Of a stretch of 64,000 bases of DNA, positions 52,014 to 61,082 are shown piece after piece. Below the pieces are notes generated by a model. It did no database searches. It was not told where the DNA came from and saw only the letters and a list, made by a program, of their open reading frames with translations. Numbering within the stretch: the first letter of the stretch is position 1; each line of letters begins with the position of its first letter. A program made the position numbers and the translations under genes. Origin of the DNA: Rhodopirellula sp. P2 (lineage in GTDB: Bacteria > Planctomycetota > Planctomycetia > Pirellulales > Pirellulaceae); the NCBI RefSeq assembly GCF_028768465.1, contig NZ_CP118225.1:1240001-1304000 (forward strand). Direction: 5' to 3'.

Positions 52014-52859
52014 ATGAGACGTGATTTCCTGGCAGGTGTGATGTTGGCCGCAGCGACGGTTGGCCTGAGTGATTTCCAAGGTGGAGCGTTGTTGGCGCAA
52101 GAGTCCACCGCAACTGGAGCGACGACGGAATCGTCGGCGAAAATCCAGGTGGAACCTGGCGAGCAAACCGAGAACTTCTTTGCGATTCCAGAACCGGCGG
52201 AGGGGCGACCGAACAGGCTGCCATTCTTGCTGTACACGCCCAAGGACTATGAGGCAGGTCAACACGTGCCATTGTTGTTGTTCTTGCACGGGCTGGGCGA
52301 GAGTGGCGACGGGAACTTCCAACAGATCGCCGTGCATGGGCCACCCAAGCGAGTTGGAAAAGAGGGCAAAGAGATGCCGTTTGTGATCGTTTCACCGCAG
52401 AGTCCCAAGCCGGGGAAAGATCGCAAAGAGGTTGTCGAGTCTTGGAGGACCGATGAGTTGATGGCTCTTCTGGATCATGTCGAAGGACAACTCTCGATCG
52501 ATACCCGTCGCGTGTACGTGTCCGGTTTGAGCATGGGTGGATTTGGGACATGGCGATTGGCAGCGACTCATCCCGAACGCTTTGCAGCGGCGATTCCCAT
52601 TTGTGGTGGCGGAAAAACAGAATGGGCGGACAAGCTTGCCAAGATTCCTCTGTGGGTCTTTCATGGTGGCCAGGACACCGTGGTTGAACTCCACGAGAGC
52701 GAAGAGATGGTGACCGCGATCCAGCGTGCTGGCGGGGATGTGAAGCTGACGATCTATCCTGATGCGGGGCATGACAGTTGGACAGCAACGTATGCGAATC
52801 CTGAGGTCTACGCGTGGTTGCTGCGGCATCAGCTGGATCAATCGAGTCGAGCGTTTTGA
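52014..52859 (+). CDS. Tat-exported alpha/beta-hydrolase (esterase/peptidase S9-like)
   Basis: A 281-residue protein from ATG 52014, where MRRDFLAGVMLAAATVGLSD gives a twin-arginine signal. A start at 51987 would place nine odd residues ahead. The fold: LPFLLYTPKDYEAGQHVPLL and LFLHGLGESGDGNFQQ (oxyanion HG) near 80, the nucleophile elbow YVSGLSMGGFGTWRL with GLSMGG near 175, acid VFHGGQDTVVELHE near 220 and the catalytic His in DAGHDSWTATYANPE near 253. It most resembles dienelactone-hydrolase-like/phospholipase-carboxylesterases and feruloyl-esterase-like proteins. It probably cleaves ester bonds outside the cytoplasm; the substrate is unknown. Confidence 0.85.
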   Translation: MRRDFLAGVMLAAATVGLSDFQGGALLAQESTATGATTESSAKIQVEPGEQTENFFAIPEPAEGRPNRLPFLLYTPKDYEAGQHVPLLLFLHGLGESGDGNFQQIAVHGPPKRVGKEGKEMPFVIVSPQSPKPGKDRKEVVESWRTDELMALLDHVEGQLSIDTRRVYVSGLSMGGFGTWRLAATHPERFAAAIPICGGGKTEWADKLAKIPLWVFHGGQDTVVELHESEEMVTAIQRAGGDVKLTIYPDAGHDSWTATYANPEVYAWLLRHQLDQSSRAF

Positions 52860-52975
52860 GTTCGCAATCATTCAATTGTTTGTCGAGAAGAAGTCTCCCA
52901 GTCGTCCATTGGAGAGTGCACCGTGACAAGCTTTGGCCTGCTGTTAGCGTCATGTTTGTTTGCAACGGTGACGCC

Positions 52976-53100
52976 AAGCAGGTCGGCTGGAATGATCGGG
53001 CACAACCATGTGAGCCGTTTGGGCGTTCGCCCCGGTTGCGCGTGAAAACCGTGGCTAACGCCAACGGCTCACATACCCGATGACACCTGCGTACCTGCTT
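52976..53100 (+). repeat. 125-bp palindromic element, full copy
   Basis: From AAGCAGGT (52976-52983) to ACCTGCTT (53093-53100), 125 bp, nearly identical to 40301-40425 over its length (one or two substitutions, GCGCGTGAAAACC in place of GCGTGTGAAAACC). Lies in the 473-bp space between the esterase stop (52859) and the AI-2E-type start (53333). The rest of that space shows no gene. Confidence 0.9.
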
Positions 53101-53332
53101 AGCCGATCGACCCAATGGGTTGTTGTTCTACATCGACGATCGGCGCCCGCAGACGAGAGACGATGGGCACTCGTCGATGCAAACGCCTCATTTTGGTGAG
53201 TTGGCGGGGAGGTTCTGGCGTTGATCCGCGTCTGATGATGAAATCGGTGTTTTGGTATAGTCCCGCAAGAACTTGTGGCGGATCACTGACGCTGGGCTCA
53301 TCCTTTTCAACGCAACCAAAACGAAGTCACCC

Positions 53333-54487
53333 ATGACAGACCGGCCTTCACGAAGCAACTCGGTGCAGGACGCCTGTTTGCTGATTCTGACCGCGATCGC
53401 TTTGACGGCGGCGGTGTACTGGTTGCGTTCGGTGTTGGTTCCCTTTGTGGTGGCGTTGTTCATCGTCAGCGGGATCACTCCGATTTTGGATTTCTTGCAG
53501 GCGCGTTTGAATGTGAATCGTGTGGTTGCCGCAGGCGTCACGTTTGTGTTGGCAATCGGCGGCACGTGTTTGGTCGGAATGAGCATTTGGTTGTCGATCG
53601 CTCAAATGTCCGAAGAGGGCAAGCTGTATCGGATGCGAGTGTCGGAGATCGTTTCGAACGCGGAAGGCTGGTTGCACGACAACGTTGCTGGTCGATTTGA
53701 TTCCAAGGAAGTGATGGAGCGATCCGAAGCTGCGGTCGCCGACTTGGTGGAGGAAGCGGAGACGCCGGTTGTTTCGGCGAAGCCATCGGAACCTGATGAA
53801 TTGCTCGCCAACGCAGCGGCGGATTTGCGGGCTCAGCTCGAGGACTTTTTGCGAAATGGTGTCGCGTCGTTGTCGAGCGAACTGTTCCAGCTGGGCTCAA
53901 CCAGCATCGTGATCTTGATCTACGTCTTCTTTCTGCTGTTGGGTAACCTGAGTGGGTATGGTGAAAACTCGTTGGCGTACCAAGTCAATCGGCAGGTTCG
54001 TTCGTACTTGTTCGTGAAGACGATGATTTCGCTTGCAACCGGCATCGTGTTTGGAACGGCACTGTGGTTGTTCGGGGTGCCGATGGCACTGACGTTTGGA
54101 TTGCTGGCTTTCTTGCTCAATTACATTCCCAACATCGGCCCAATCTTGGCCAGCATTCTGCCGCTGCCGTTCATCTTGCTGCATCCCGACGGTAGTTTGG
54201 CCTGGATGGTCAGTGCGATCGCGGTGACGTGCTCGATTCAGGTTGCCAGCGGCAATTTGGTGGAGCCGAAGTTGATGGGCAACTCGGCGGATCTGCACCC
54301 GGTGGTGATCCTGTTGGCGTTGATGTTTTGGGGGACGCTGTGGGGGATCACGGGGATGTTCCTGGCGACACCGATCACAGCCGCGATCAAGATTGTGCTG
54401 GACCGGATGGATGCCACGCGACCGGTCGCACAAGTGATGGCGGGACGGTTGGGACCACCTGCGAACGACAGCATGGTCGCCAATTGA
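53333..54487 (+). CDS. AI-2E family transporter (PerM/YdiK-type)
   Basis: A 384-residue membrane protein from ATG 53333. It has about seven or eight helices: two at the N terminus (ACLLILTAIALTAAVYWL and VALFIVSGITPILDFL), a long soluble insertion (about 95-205), and then YLFVKTMISLATGIVFGTAL with LNYIPNIGPILASILPLPFI, the conserved PNIGP turn of AI-2E exporters. Members export small molecules or act as ion transporters; the AI-2 role is shown for only a few, so the name denotes the family. No luxS is seen nearby. Confidence 0.9.
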   Translation: MTDRPSRSNSVQDACLLILTAIALTAAVYWLRSVLVPFVVALFIVSGITPILDFLQARLNVNRVVAAGVTFVLAIGGTCLVGMSIWLSIAQMSEEGKLYRMRVSEIVSNAEGWLHDNVAGRFDSKEVMERSEAAVADLVEEAETPVVSAKPSEPDELLANAAADLRAQLEDFLRNGVASLSSELFQLGSTSIVILIYVFFLLLGNLSGYGENSLAYQVNRQVRSYLFVKTMISLATGIVFGTALWLFGVPMALTFGLLAFLLNYIPNIGPILASILPLPFILLHPDGSLAWMVSAIAVTCSIQVASGNLVEPKLMGNSADLHPVVILLALMFWGTLWGITGMFLATPITAAIKIVLDRMDATRPVAQVMAGRLGPPANDSMVAN

Positions 54488-54527
54488 ACGGCGACCGGTG
54501 AGGGGGACGTGCTGGTTCCGATGCTCG

Positions 54528-54567
54528 ACCCTCCCCTCGCTTCGCTCGACCTTCCCAGAGGGAGGGT
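54528..54567 (+). terminator. Possible terminator hairpin
   Basis: ACCCTCCC (54528-54535) and GGGAGGGT (54560-54567) pair as an 8-bp stem with a 24-base loop, 41 bp after the AI-2E-family stop and between that gene and the convergent RND gene. It has no strong T tract, so this is a weak call. Confidence 0.35.
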
Positions 54568-54623
54568 GAAGTGAAACTGCACGTGTGGCATTTTGAATCG
54601 GAGCGGTTATCAATGGCGAAAGA

Positions 54624-57600
54624 TTAGCTGTCGGACTTGCCAGCCATGCGTTCGGAGAGCGTTCGGAAGACGACGAAGAACGTGGGGACGAGCAGCAGTG
54701 CAAAGATGGTGGCGGCGATCATGCCTCCCACCACGGCGGTGCCGACAGCTTGTCGGCTGGCGGCCCCCGCACCGGAGGCGACCAGCAATGGCAGGAAGCC
54801 CAGGATCGACGAGAACGCTGTCATCAAGATGGCTCGGAACCGAAGCTTGGCAGCTTCCGTCGCGGCTTCTGTTGGAGATCGACCTGCGGAGCGCAGTTCA
54901 CTGGCAAACTCCACGATCAGAATCGCGTTTTTGCTGGCCAATGCGACCAGCAGCACGATGCCAATTTGTGTGTAGGTGTTGTTATCGCTTCCTCGCAGCA
55001 TCAATGACAACGCGACACCGAGTGCGGCGAGCGGCACGACAGCAATCACCGCCGCGGGGCTGGTCCAACTTTCGTACTGAGCGGCGAGGACCAAGAACAC
55101 GAACAGAATCGCCAATCCGAAGATCAGGTACTGGCCACCGGAGGCCTGTTTTTCTTGGAACGACATCCCGGTCCATTCGTAGGAGAAGGACGCAGGCAGC
55201 GTTTGGTCCGCGGTCTGTTCCATCAACTCCAGAGCCGAGCCGGAGCTGACGCCAGGGGCGGCGGAGCCGTTGATCGCGGCGCTGGGGTACATGTTGTAGC
55301 GTCGCACGACATCGGGACCAAAGTCATCGCGGACAGTCACGATGGAACCCAGCGGAACCATGTTGCCGTTGTTGTCTCGAACGTCCAGTTGGGTGATGTC
55401 CGATGCCGTTCGACGGAAGGGAGCTTCGGCTTGCGCACGGACTTGGTACGAACGGTTGTTGAGCGTGAAGTCGTTGATGTAGGCCGACCCGAGGGAGGTC
55501 TGCAACGTTGAGAACACGGTGCTCAGGGGGATGTTCATCGTCTTCGCTTTTTCGCGATCCACATCCACATAAAGCTGAGGAACGGTGGCTCGGAAAGAAG
55601 TGTTCAACGCTGCCAAGCTGGACTGAGTCGAGGCGTTGGCAACCAATTCTTCCGTTGCATTTTGCAGGGGCAGGTAGCCGTTGCTGCCTCGGTCCTGGAC
55701 TTCCATTTGGAATCCGCCCGCGGTTCCTAACCCATCGATGGGCGGAGGAGCGAACGTGAACAGCATGGCTCGTTGTTCGGTGGCAAATTCATTTTGCAGG
55801 TATTGTTGAATCGCAGCGATACTCTCGGTGGTGGCGTCCCGATCATCCCATGGTTTCAGGACCAACACCGAAAAGCCGACGTTCGGGCCACCACTGCCGC
55901 CCAGCAAGGAGTAACCGGTCACGGACAACCAACCTTGCACACCGGGAGTTTGGGAGTAGACCTCGTCCAAGTGTTTGATCACCGCATCGGTGCGTTCCTT
56001 GCTGGCCGCGTCGGGAAGTTGAACGTTGACGAACAGAACGCCTTGGTCTTCATCGGGGACGAAACCGGTTGGCAATTGCGTCAGCATCCAGCCGGTTGCC
56101 ATTGTCAAGGCGATGGAGGCCACGGAGACGATCAATGTCAGGCGGACCAAGCGGGCGACCGCAGCACCGTAGATGGCAGTCGTGCGATCAAAGATTTGGT
56201 TGAACCAGCGGAAGCCAATGAATCGCGTTGCGGTGGCGGGGCGGAGGAAGATTCCGCACAGGGCAGGGCTGAGTGTCAACGCGTTGATCGTGCTGATGAC
56301 AACGGCAGCGGAGATGGTCAAGGCAAATTGCCGAAACAACTCGCCGGTGATGCCGGGCATGAAGGCACAGGGCACAAAGACGGCCAGCAGCACCAAGGTG
56401 GTGGCGATCACGGGGCCAGTGATTTCGGACATGGCTTTGACCGCCGCATCGCGGCTGGACAGACCATTGGCGACGTGTCGCGAAACGTTTTCGACCACCA
56501 CGATGGCATCGTCCACCACGATCCCAATGGCCAGCACGATGCCGAACAACGACAGCATGTTCAGTGAGAATCCGATGCCTGCCATGATGGCGAAGGTGCC
56601 GATCAGCGACACGGGGATCGCGGCGACGGGAACAATCGTGGCACGCCAGTCTTGTAGGAAGATGAAGATGACAAGGACAACCAATGCGATCGCCGTTGCC
56701 AGAGTTTTGTAGACTTCACTGATGGAGGCGTTGACGAATTCGGTGGCGTCATAGGCGATCTGGTACTCGACGTCATCGGGCCAGTTGGACGCCGATGAAA
56801 GCTCGTCCATTTTGACGTGGATCGCTTCAGCGGTTTCCAACGCGTTGGCGCCGGGAAGTTGGTAGATCGCGATGGTGGCCGCAGCGTCGCCGGAAAAGGA
56901 GCTGGAGTACGTGTAGGCTTCGGAACCAAGCTCGACGCGGGCAAGATCGCCCAGTCGCAGGACTTCACCATTGTCGCCGGTGCGGACGATGATGTTCCGG
57001 AATTGTTCGACGCTGGAAAAGCGACCTTGCGTGTTGACGGAAAACTGAAACGAGGTGCCGGATTGTGCAGGGGGAGCGCCAATTTGTCCTGCCGCGACTT
57101 GAACGTTTTGTTCCGCGATGGCCGCGACAACATCTTCGGTGGTGAGTCCACGTTGTTTCAGCAGACGTGGGTCCAACCAGACTCGCATGCTGTAATCGCC
57201 ATCGCCAAAGGATTGGACGTCGCCGACCCCTTTGATGCGGCTGATTTCGTCTCGAATGTCGAGCGAGAAGTTGCTCAGAAACAATCCGTCATGGGTGCCA
57301 CCAGGGGATGTCAGCGCGATGAACTGCAGCGTTTGGGTGGAACGTTTTTTTGTCGTGATGCCTTGTTGCCGGACCTCCTGTGGCAGGCTGGCTTCGGCGC
57401 TGCCGACCAGGTTTTGAACCAGCACCGACGCGATGTCCAAATCCATGCCCAGCTCGAAGGTGACCGTGAGCGTGTAGAGGCCTTCGTTGGTGCTGGTGGA
57501 AGACATGTAGATCATGCCTTCGACGCCGTTGACCGCTTGCTCGATGGGAGCAGCCACGGTTTCGGCGACGGTCCGAGCGTTCGCGCCGGGATAGACGGCG

Positions 57601-57737
57601 GTGACCTGGACCGTGGGCGGTGTGATCGGCGGGAACTTTTCGATCGGCAGGCCGAAGAACGAAACCGCGCCGGCGATCACGATCACGATGGAAATCACCG
57701 TGGCAAAGATCGGACGGTAGATGAAAAACTTTGACAT
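54624..57737 (-). CDS. RND multidrug efflux permease (HAE1/AcrB-type)
   Basis: A 1,037-residue inner-membrane pump from ATG 57737. It has 12 helices and two large periplasmic loops: TM1 (FATVISIVIVIAGAVSFF), the porter domain opening with PPTVQVTAVYPGANARTVAE near 40, VVVEN with the twin aspartates DDAIVVVENVSRHVANG near 405 (proton relay), and the C-terminal TM set with LAGLARKSAMIAVV-like text in FASKNAILIVEFASELRSA near 935. AcrB-type length and layout. It is preceded by its adaptor (57741-59171) with 3 bp between, so both are co-transcribed. No outer membrane factor lies nearby; it may share the TolC-like protein at 2036 or another one. The substrate cannot be read from sequence. Confidence 0.95.
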   Translation of the reverse strand: MSKFFIYRPIFATVISIVIVIAGAVSFFGLPIEKFPPITPPTVQVTAVYPGANARTVAETVAAPIEQAVNGVEGMIYMSSTSTNEGLYTLTVTFELGMDLDIASVLVQNLVGSAEASLPQEVRQQGITTKKRSTQTLQFIALTSPGGTHDGLFLSNFSLDIRDEISRIKGVGDVQSFGDGDYSMRVWLDPRLLKQRGLTTEDVVAAIAEQNVQVAAGQIGAPPAQSGTSFQFSVNTQGRFSSVEQFRNIIVRTGDNGEVLRLGDLARVELGSEAYTYSSSFSGDAAATIAIYQLPGANALETAEAIHVKMDELSSASNWPDDVEYQIAYDATEFVNASISEVYKTLATAIALVVLVIFIFLQDWRATIVPVAAIPVSLIGTFAIMAGIGFSLNMLSLFGIVLAIGIVVDDAIVVVENVSRHVANGLSSRDAAVKAMSEITGPVIATTLVLLAVFVPCAFMPGITGELFRQFALTISAAVVISTINALTLSPALCGIFLRPATATRFIGFRWFNQIFDRTTAIYGAAVARLVRLTLIVSVASIALTMATGWMLTQLPTGFVPDEDQGVLFVNVQLPDAASKERTDAVIKHLDEVYSQTPGVQGWLSVTGYSLLGGSGGPNVGFSVLVLKPWDDRDATTESIAAIQQYLQNEFATEQRAMLFTFAPPPIDGLGTAGGFQMEVQDRGSNGYLPLQNATEELVANASTQSSLAALNTSFRATVPQLYVDVDREKAKTMNIPLSTVFSTLQTSLGSAYINDFTLNNRSYQVRAQAEAPFRRTASDITQLDVRDNNGNMVPLGSIVTVRDDFGPDVVRRYNMYPSAAINGSAAPGVSSGSALELMEQTADQTLPASFSYEWTGMSFQEKQASGGQYLIFGLAILFVFLVLAAQYESWTSPAAVIAVVPLAALGVALSLMLRGSDNNTYTQIGIVLLVALASKNAILIVEFASELRSAGRSPTEAATEAAKLRFRAILMTAFSSILGFLPLLVASGAGAASRQAVGTAVVGGMIAATIFALLLVPTFFVVFRTLSERMAGKSDS

Positions 57738-57740
57738 GGA

Positions 57741-59171
57741 TCAGTCCGCGGTGGATGAATCGGAGGCGGGTTCATCGTCGGTCGGATTGACCGTGGGGGC
57801 TGGTTCAGCAGCGGCTCCCGGGGTGGCGGTTCCGGCGTTGGAATCGATCGCGGCTTGCAGCATGGGACTGCCTTGAGTCGACAGTTCAGTTGGTTTGGGA
57901 GAGACCTTGCTTCCCGGTCGGGCTCGCTGCAGACCTTCCAGCACGAAGGTGTCGTCGGCGGACAGTCCCTCTTTGATCAATGCCCAGCCATCGAGTGTTT
58001 GGCCGACCATGATCTCGCGTTGCTCAATTTGGTTCTCGGAGTCCACCAGCATCACGTACGATCCCGTTTGATTTCGAACGATGGCACGTTCCGGAATCAA
58101 AATGGCGTTTTCGACTTCGCGAACTGGCAACCGGATGATCACGAACATTCCCGGCAGCAACTTGCCGTCTTCGTTGTCGAAGTCAGCACGCAGTCCGAAG
58201 GTTCCCGTTTTTTGGTCGATGCCACGCTGGTCGACGTAGTCCAGTTTTCCTGACAGCCATTGCCCGGAGTCCCCGTCGCGTTGCAGGTAGACCGGGATCT
58301 TCGACCAGTCCTCGGGGGAGTCGGCAGGTTCTTCTGTTTCTGGTCGAGCTTCGACGAGTTCCAGCAGTTTGCGATCGCTGATACTGAAGTTAGCGAAGAT
58401 CTTTCGTTGGTCCACGATCGTCGCCAGGGTGCTACCGACTTGGACCAGGTTGCCGAGTTTGACTTGCGTTTTGGAGACACGGCCCTCGATGGGAGCACGC
58501 ACCACGGTGTACTTCAGATCCAATTCCGCTTGGGCCAGTTGAGCTTGAGCTTGCAACAGCTTGGCTTTATCGGCTTCGATGTTGGCCTCCGCGGCTTTGG
58601 ATTGGGCCATCGCAGAATCACGAGCTGCCACGGCCGCATCGAAGGTGGCTTGTGATCCGGCGTTGGACGCTTTCAAACGTTGTTCGCGTTTGAGATCGTT
58701 TTCAGCTTTTTGGACGGAGGCGAGCGCGGATGCCAGCGCCGCTTCACTGACTTGGATGGCAGCCTTGGCAGCTTCCACCGAAGCAGCGGCGGCATTGCGA
58801 TTGGCTTGATAGGTGTCCGGTTCGATTCGGTAAAGCTCCTGATCCTCACTGACAAATTGTCCGGGTTCAAAGGAAAGCTCTTCCACGAATCCGCCGACGC
58901 GGGCGCGAACATCCGCCTGTTCCACCGCTTCGGTTTCACCATTTTCTTCGATGAAAATGGTGAGGCTTTGTTGAACGGGGTTGGCCGTCGTCACGTCGGG
59001 AGGTGGCGGCGCTTGGTACTCGTTGGCTGCGGGGGTGCAAGCGGTCAGGGCCAGCAAGCACAGCGGGGCCAACAACAGGGACGCCAGCGAGCAAAGGCCA
59101 TTTGTCTGACGAGCAGCAATGCTGCCCCGAGCAAACATCCGGTGGGCTGGTGGGGGGGGGATTTTGTTCAT
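57741..59171 (-). CDS. RND efflux adaptor lipoprotein (membrane fusion protein)
   Basis: A 476-residue adaptor from ATG 59171 with a lipoprotein signal ending LLALTACTPAANEYQAPPPP (lipobox LTAC, Cys near 45). The order is: barrel-sandwich half with DVRARVGGFVEELSFEPGQF near 85, a long coiled-coil hairpin rich in Ala/Glu (about 120-215), the returning half RAPIEGRVSKTQVKLGNLVQ near 222, beta-barrel domain and C-terminal membrane-proximal domain to about 410, then a low-complexity, acidic tail. First gene of an operon with the RND permease. The 237-bp gap to the divergent K+ channel gene holds the promoters of both. Confidence 0.92.
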   Translation of the reverse strand: MNKIPPPPAHRMFARGSIAARQTNGLCSLASLLLAPLCLLALTACTPAANEYQAPPPPDVTTANPVQQSLTIFIEENGETEAVEQADVRARVGGFVEELSFEPGQFVSEDQELYRIEPDTYQANRNAAAASVEAAKAAIQVSEAALASALASVQKAENDLKREQRLKASNAGSQATFDAAVAARDSAMAQSKAAEANIEADKAKLLQAQAQLAQAELDLKYTVVRAPIEGRVSKTQVKLGNLVQVGSTLATIVDQRKIFANFSISDRKLLELVEARPETEEPADSPEDWSKIPVYLQRDGDSGQWLSGKLDYVDQRGIDQKTGTFGLRADFDNEDGKLLPGMFVIIRLPVREVENAILIPERAIVRNQTGSYVMLVDSENQIEQREIMVGQTLDGWALIKEGLSADDTFVLEGLQRARPGSKVSPKPTELSTQGSPMLQAAIDSNAGTATPGAAAEPAPTVNPTDDEPASDSSTAD

Positions 59172-59408
59172 GCGTCAAAAGGGGACCGCGTGATGAACCA
59201 TTGCAAAGAAAGGGAGCGGCATGTGCCGGGACCGTTCCTATTAAGAACTGGGAAAACCTCACGAAACGATGTGAAATCGACTTCGCGGCGGGATCCTCGT
59301 AGCATCCTACACGACGGGGAATGAACGTCCTACGCGAGAATGTCTCCGTCAGAGAGATCTCACATTACAATTTGTGACCCGCTTTCCCCGTCTCCACGAT
59401 CCATCTGC

Positions 59409-60113
59409 ATGATTCCTACGCTCCAATCTGAAACGCACCGCTGGCGGGGACGCCCTCGCCACGGGGAGTTGTTGCTTGCTCTCGTTTCCCTGCTTTTCGT
59501 GCAATCCTGTTTGTCGCCCGAGAATATGATTCATCGAGTGGCTCTCAACGCGCTGTTCTTTCTGGTGGTCCTTTCCGCGATTCGTTCGCTGACCGGGTCG
59601 GCGGTGCGAATGTGGGGCACGCTGCTGGCTGGGGGTGTGGCCTACGTGACCTCCTGGGCCAATGAAATCACCGGAACGATGGGGTTGGCGATCGTCAGTG
59701 ATGCGTGCTTTGCTCTGGTGTTTGTGATCCTGATTTATGCAGTCGGCGAGAACGTGTTTGGTGAGGGGCCGATTGATGCCAGTCGAATCATTGGAGCGGT
59801 GTCGATCTACTTTTTGCTCGGGCTGCTTTGGGCTTTTCTCTACACGTTGGCAGAACTCATTCAGCCAGGATCCTTTTTGTTTCCAGTTGCGAACACGGAA
59901 TCCATTCAGAACACTCGGTTGATCAGCGAGTTCATTTACTTCAGCAACGTGACACTGACAACGCTTGGGTACGGTGACGTGGTGCCGCTGTCCCGGCCCG
60001 CGAAAATGTTGGCGGTGTTGCAAGCCATGTTGGGACAGCTCTACGTGGCGATCGTGATCGCACGCATGGTCGGGCTTCAGGTGTCACAACGGTCAAGCGA
60101 TTCGGTCGGCTGA
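59409..60113 (+). CDS. Two-TM (plus four upstream helices) potassium channel
   Basis: A 234-residue membrane protein read from ATG 59409, which places the first helix (LLLALVSLLFVQSCLSP) near the N terminus. Four or five helices precede a pore module: helix near 150-170, pore loop and filter TLTTLGYGDVVPLSRP near 186, and a last helix MLAVLQAMLGQLYVAIVIAR near 205. The TxGYGD filter is that of K+ channels, and no RCK/NAD-binding domain follows. It would let K+ flow along its gradient. It ends 22 bp from the convergent bestrophin gene. Confidence 0.9.
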   Translation: MIPTLQSETHRWRGRPRHGELLLALVSLLFVQSCLSPENMIHRVALNALFFLVVLSAIRSLTGSAVRMWGTLLAGGVAYVTSWANEITGTMGLAIVSDACFALVFVILIYAVGENVFGEGPIDASRIIGAVSIYFLLGLLWAFLYTLAELIQPGSFLFPVANTESIQNTRLISEFIYFSNVTLTTLGYGDVVPLSRPAKMLAVLQAMLGQLYVAIVIARMVGLQVSQRSSDSVG

Positions 60114-60134
60114 GGAGACGGAGGGTTGCTGGAA

Positions 60135-61043
60135 TCAAATCGAGACATCATCGATTGGTTGCAGGATCGCTGGCGTGTCGGTGTCACCAAGCATTTGCCG
60201 GGCATCGATTTCGATGTTTCGGCACAAGGTCAGCATCGGAGTGCACGAGGGCGTGTCAGCGAACGGTGTTTCGAGCACCTTGGCGACCTTCTCCATTGCC
60301 AGAAAGACAATGGAGACCGGAACGGTGAACGCGATCAGTCCCAACGCAGGCATTTCCAATAGCGCAAACGGCAAAATGATGATGAATGCAAACACGAGAT
60401 AATGAATCAGCATCGCGTACATCGGCGGGAACGGTGTGTTGCGAATGCGTTCGCAACCACCCATGTGATCCGTCAGGCGACGAAGGCTGCGGTCAAGTTC
60501 CAAGGCTTGCCATCGATCCAGTGCTTCGGACTGGCGGAGTTGTTGCAGGTCGTTGGCTTGTTGCAGAAGAATTTGGTTCGTTGCGTTGCGGCAGTGGCGA
60601 TACGTTTCCAGTTCGGTGGACGCGATCCATTCGTTGGGGATTGAGAGCCCATCTTCGTCTCGCAACGACATGGCCAGTGCGTGGCACCAGTGAATGTGTC
60701 GATTGACGATGCGGCGTATCGTGGTGCTGTTTTCACCCGTGGACGTCGAAGGTTTGGTGAAGCTGATCAATTGTCGGACGAAGGTCCTGGAGTCATTCGT
60801 GATACGCCCCCACAAAATCCGAGCTTCCCACCACCGCGAATAGCTGGAATTGGTTCGGAATGCGAGCACGATGCCAAGGAATGTGCCAGGAAATGTGGCG
60901 ACACCAGGTGGCAGTTCGTATGCATCCAGGGGCATCCAGTAGTCCACCGCGGAAATCAAAAGCGAATAGACCATCGAGAAGGTGGCCACCGGCCAAAGTG
61001 TTCGAGTCAAGCGACCCCAAGGGATGCGTGGGCGAATTAGCAA
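60135..61043 (-). CDS. Bestrophin family anion channel
   Basis: A 302-residue protein from TTG 61043; a stop lies four codons upstream in frame, and M24 is a later option. Bestrophin hallmarks: PGTFLGIVLAFRTNSSYSRW near 52, ARILWGRITNDSR, MGGCERIRNTPFPPMYAMLI near 195 and MEKVAKVLETPFADTPSCTP near 252. Bacterial bestrophins are pentameric, conduct anions or cations, and are often coupled to ion homeostasis. Convergent with a K+ channel gene, which could act with it to keep charge balance; that link is inferred. Confidence 0.9.
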   Translation of the reverse strand: MLIRPRIPWGRLTRTLWPVATFSMVYSLLISAVDYWMPLDAYELPPGVATFPGTFLGIVLAFRTNSSYSRWWEARILWGRITNDSRTFVRQLISFTKPSTSTGENSTTIRRIVNRHIHWCHALAMSLRDEDGLSIPNEWIASTELETYRHCRNATNQILLQQANDLQQLRQSEALDRWQALELDRSLRRLTDHMGGCERIRNTPFPPMYAMLIHYLVFAFIIILPFALLEMPALGLIAFTVPVSIVFLAMEKVAKVLETPFADTPSCTPMLTLCRNIEIDARQMLGDTDTPAILQPIDDVSI

Positions 61044-61082
61044 GGCATCAAATCAGCAGAAGGGAGAATGGGTTGGGCGAAG

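Noticed and set aside
51892-53115. 407-codon minus frame through the esterase and the 125-bp element
   Set aside because: It runs across the repeat and antisense to a clear alpha/beta-hydrolase, and its N terminus is repeat text.
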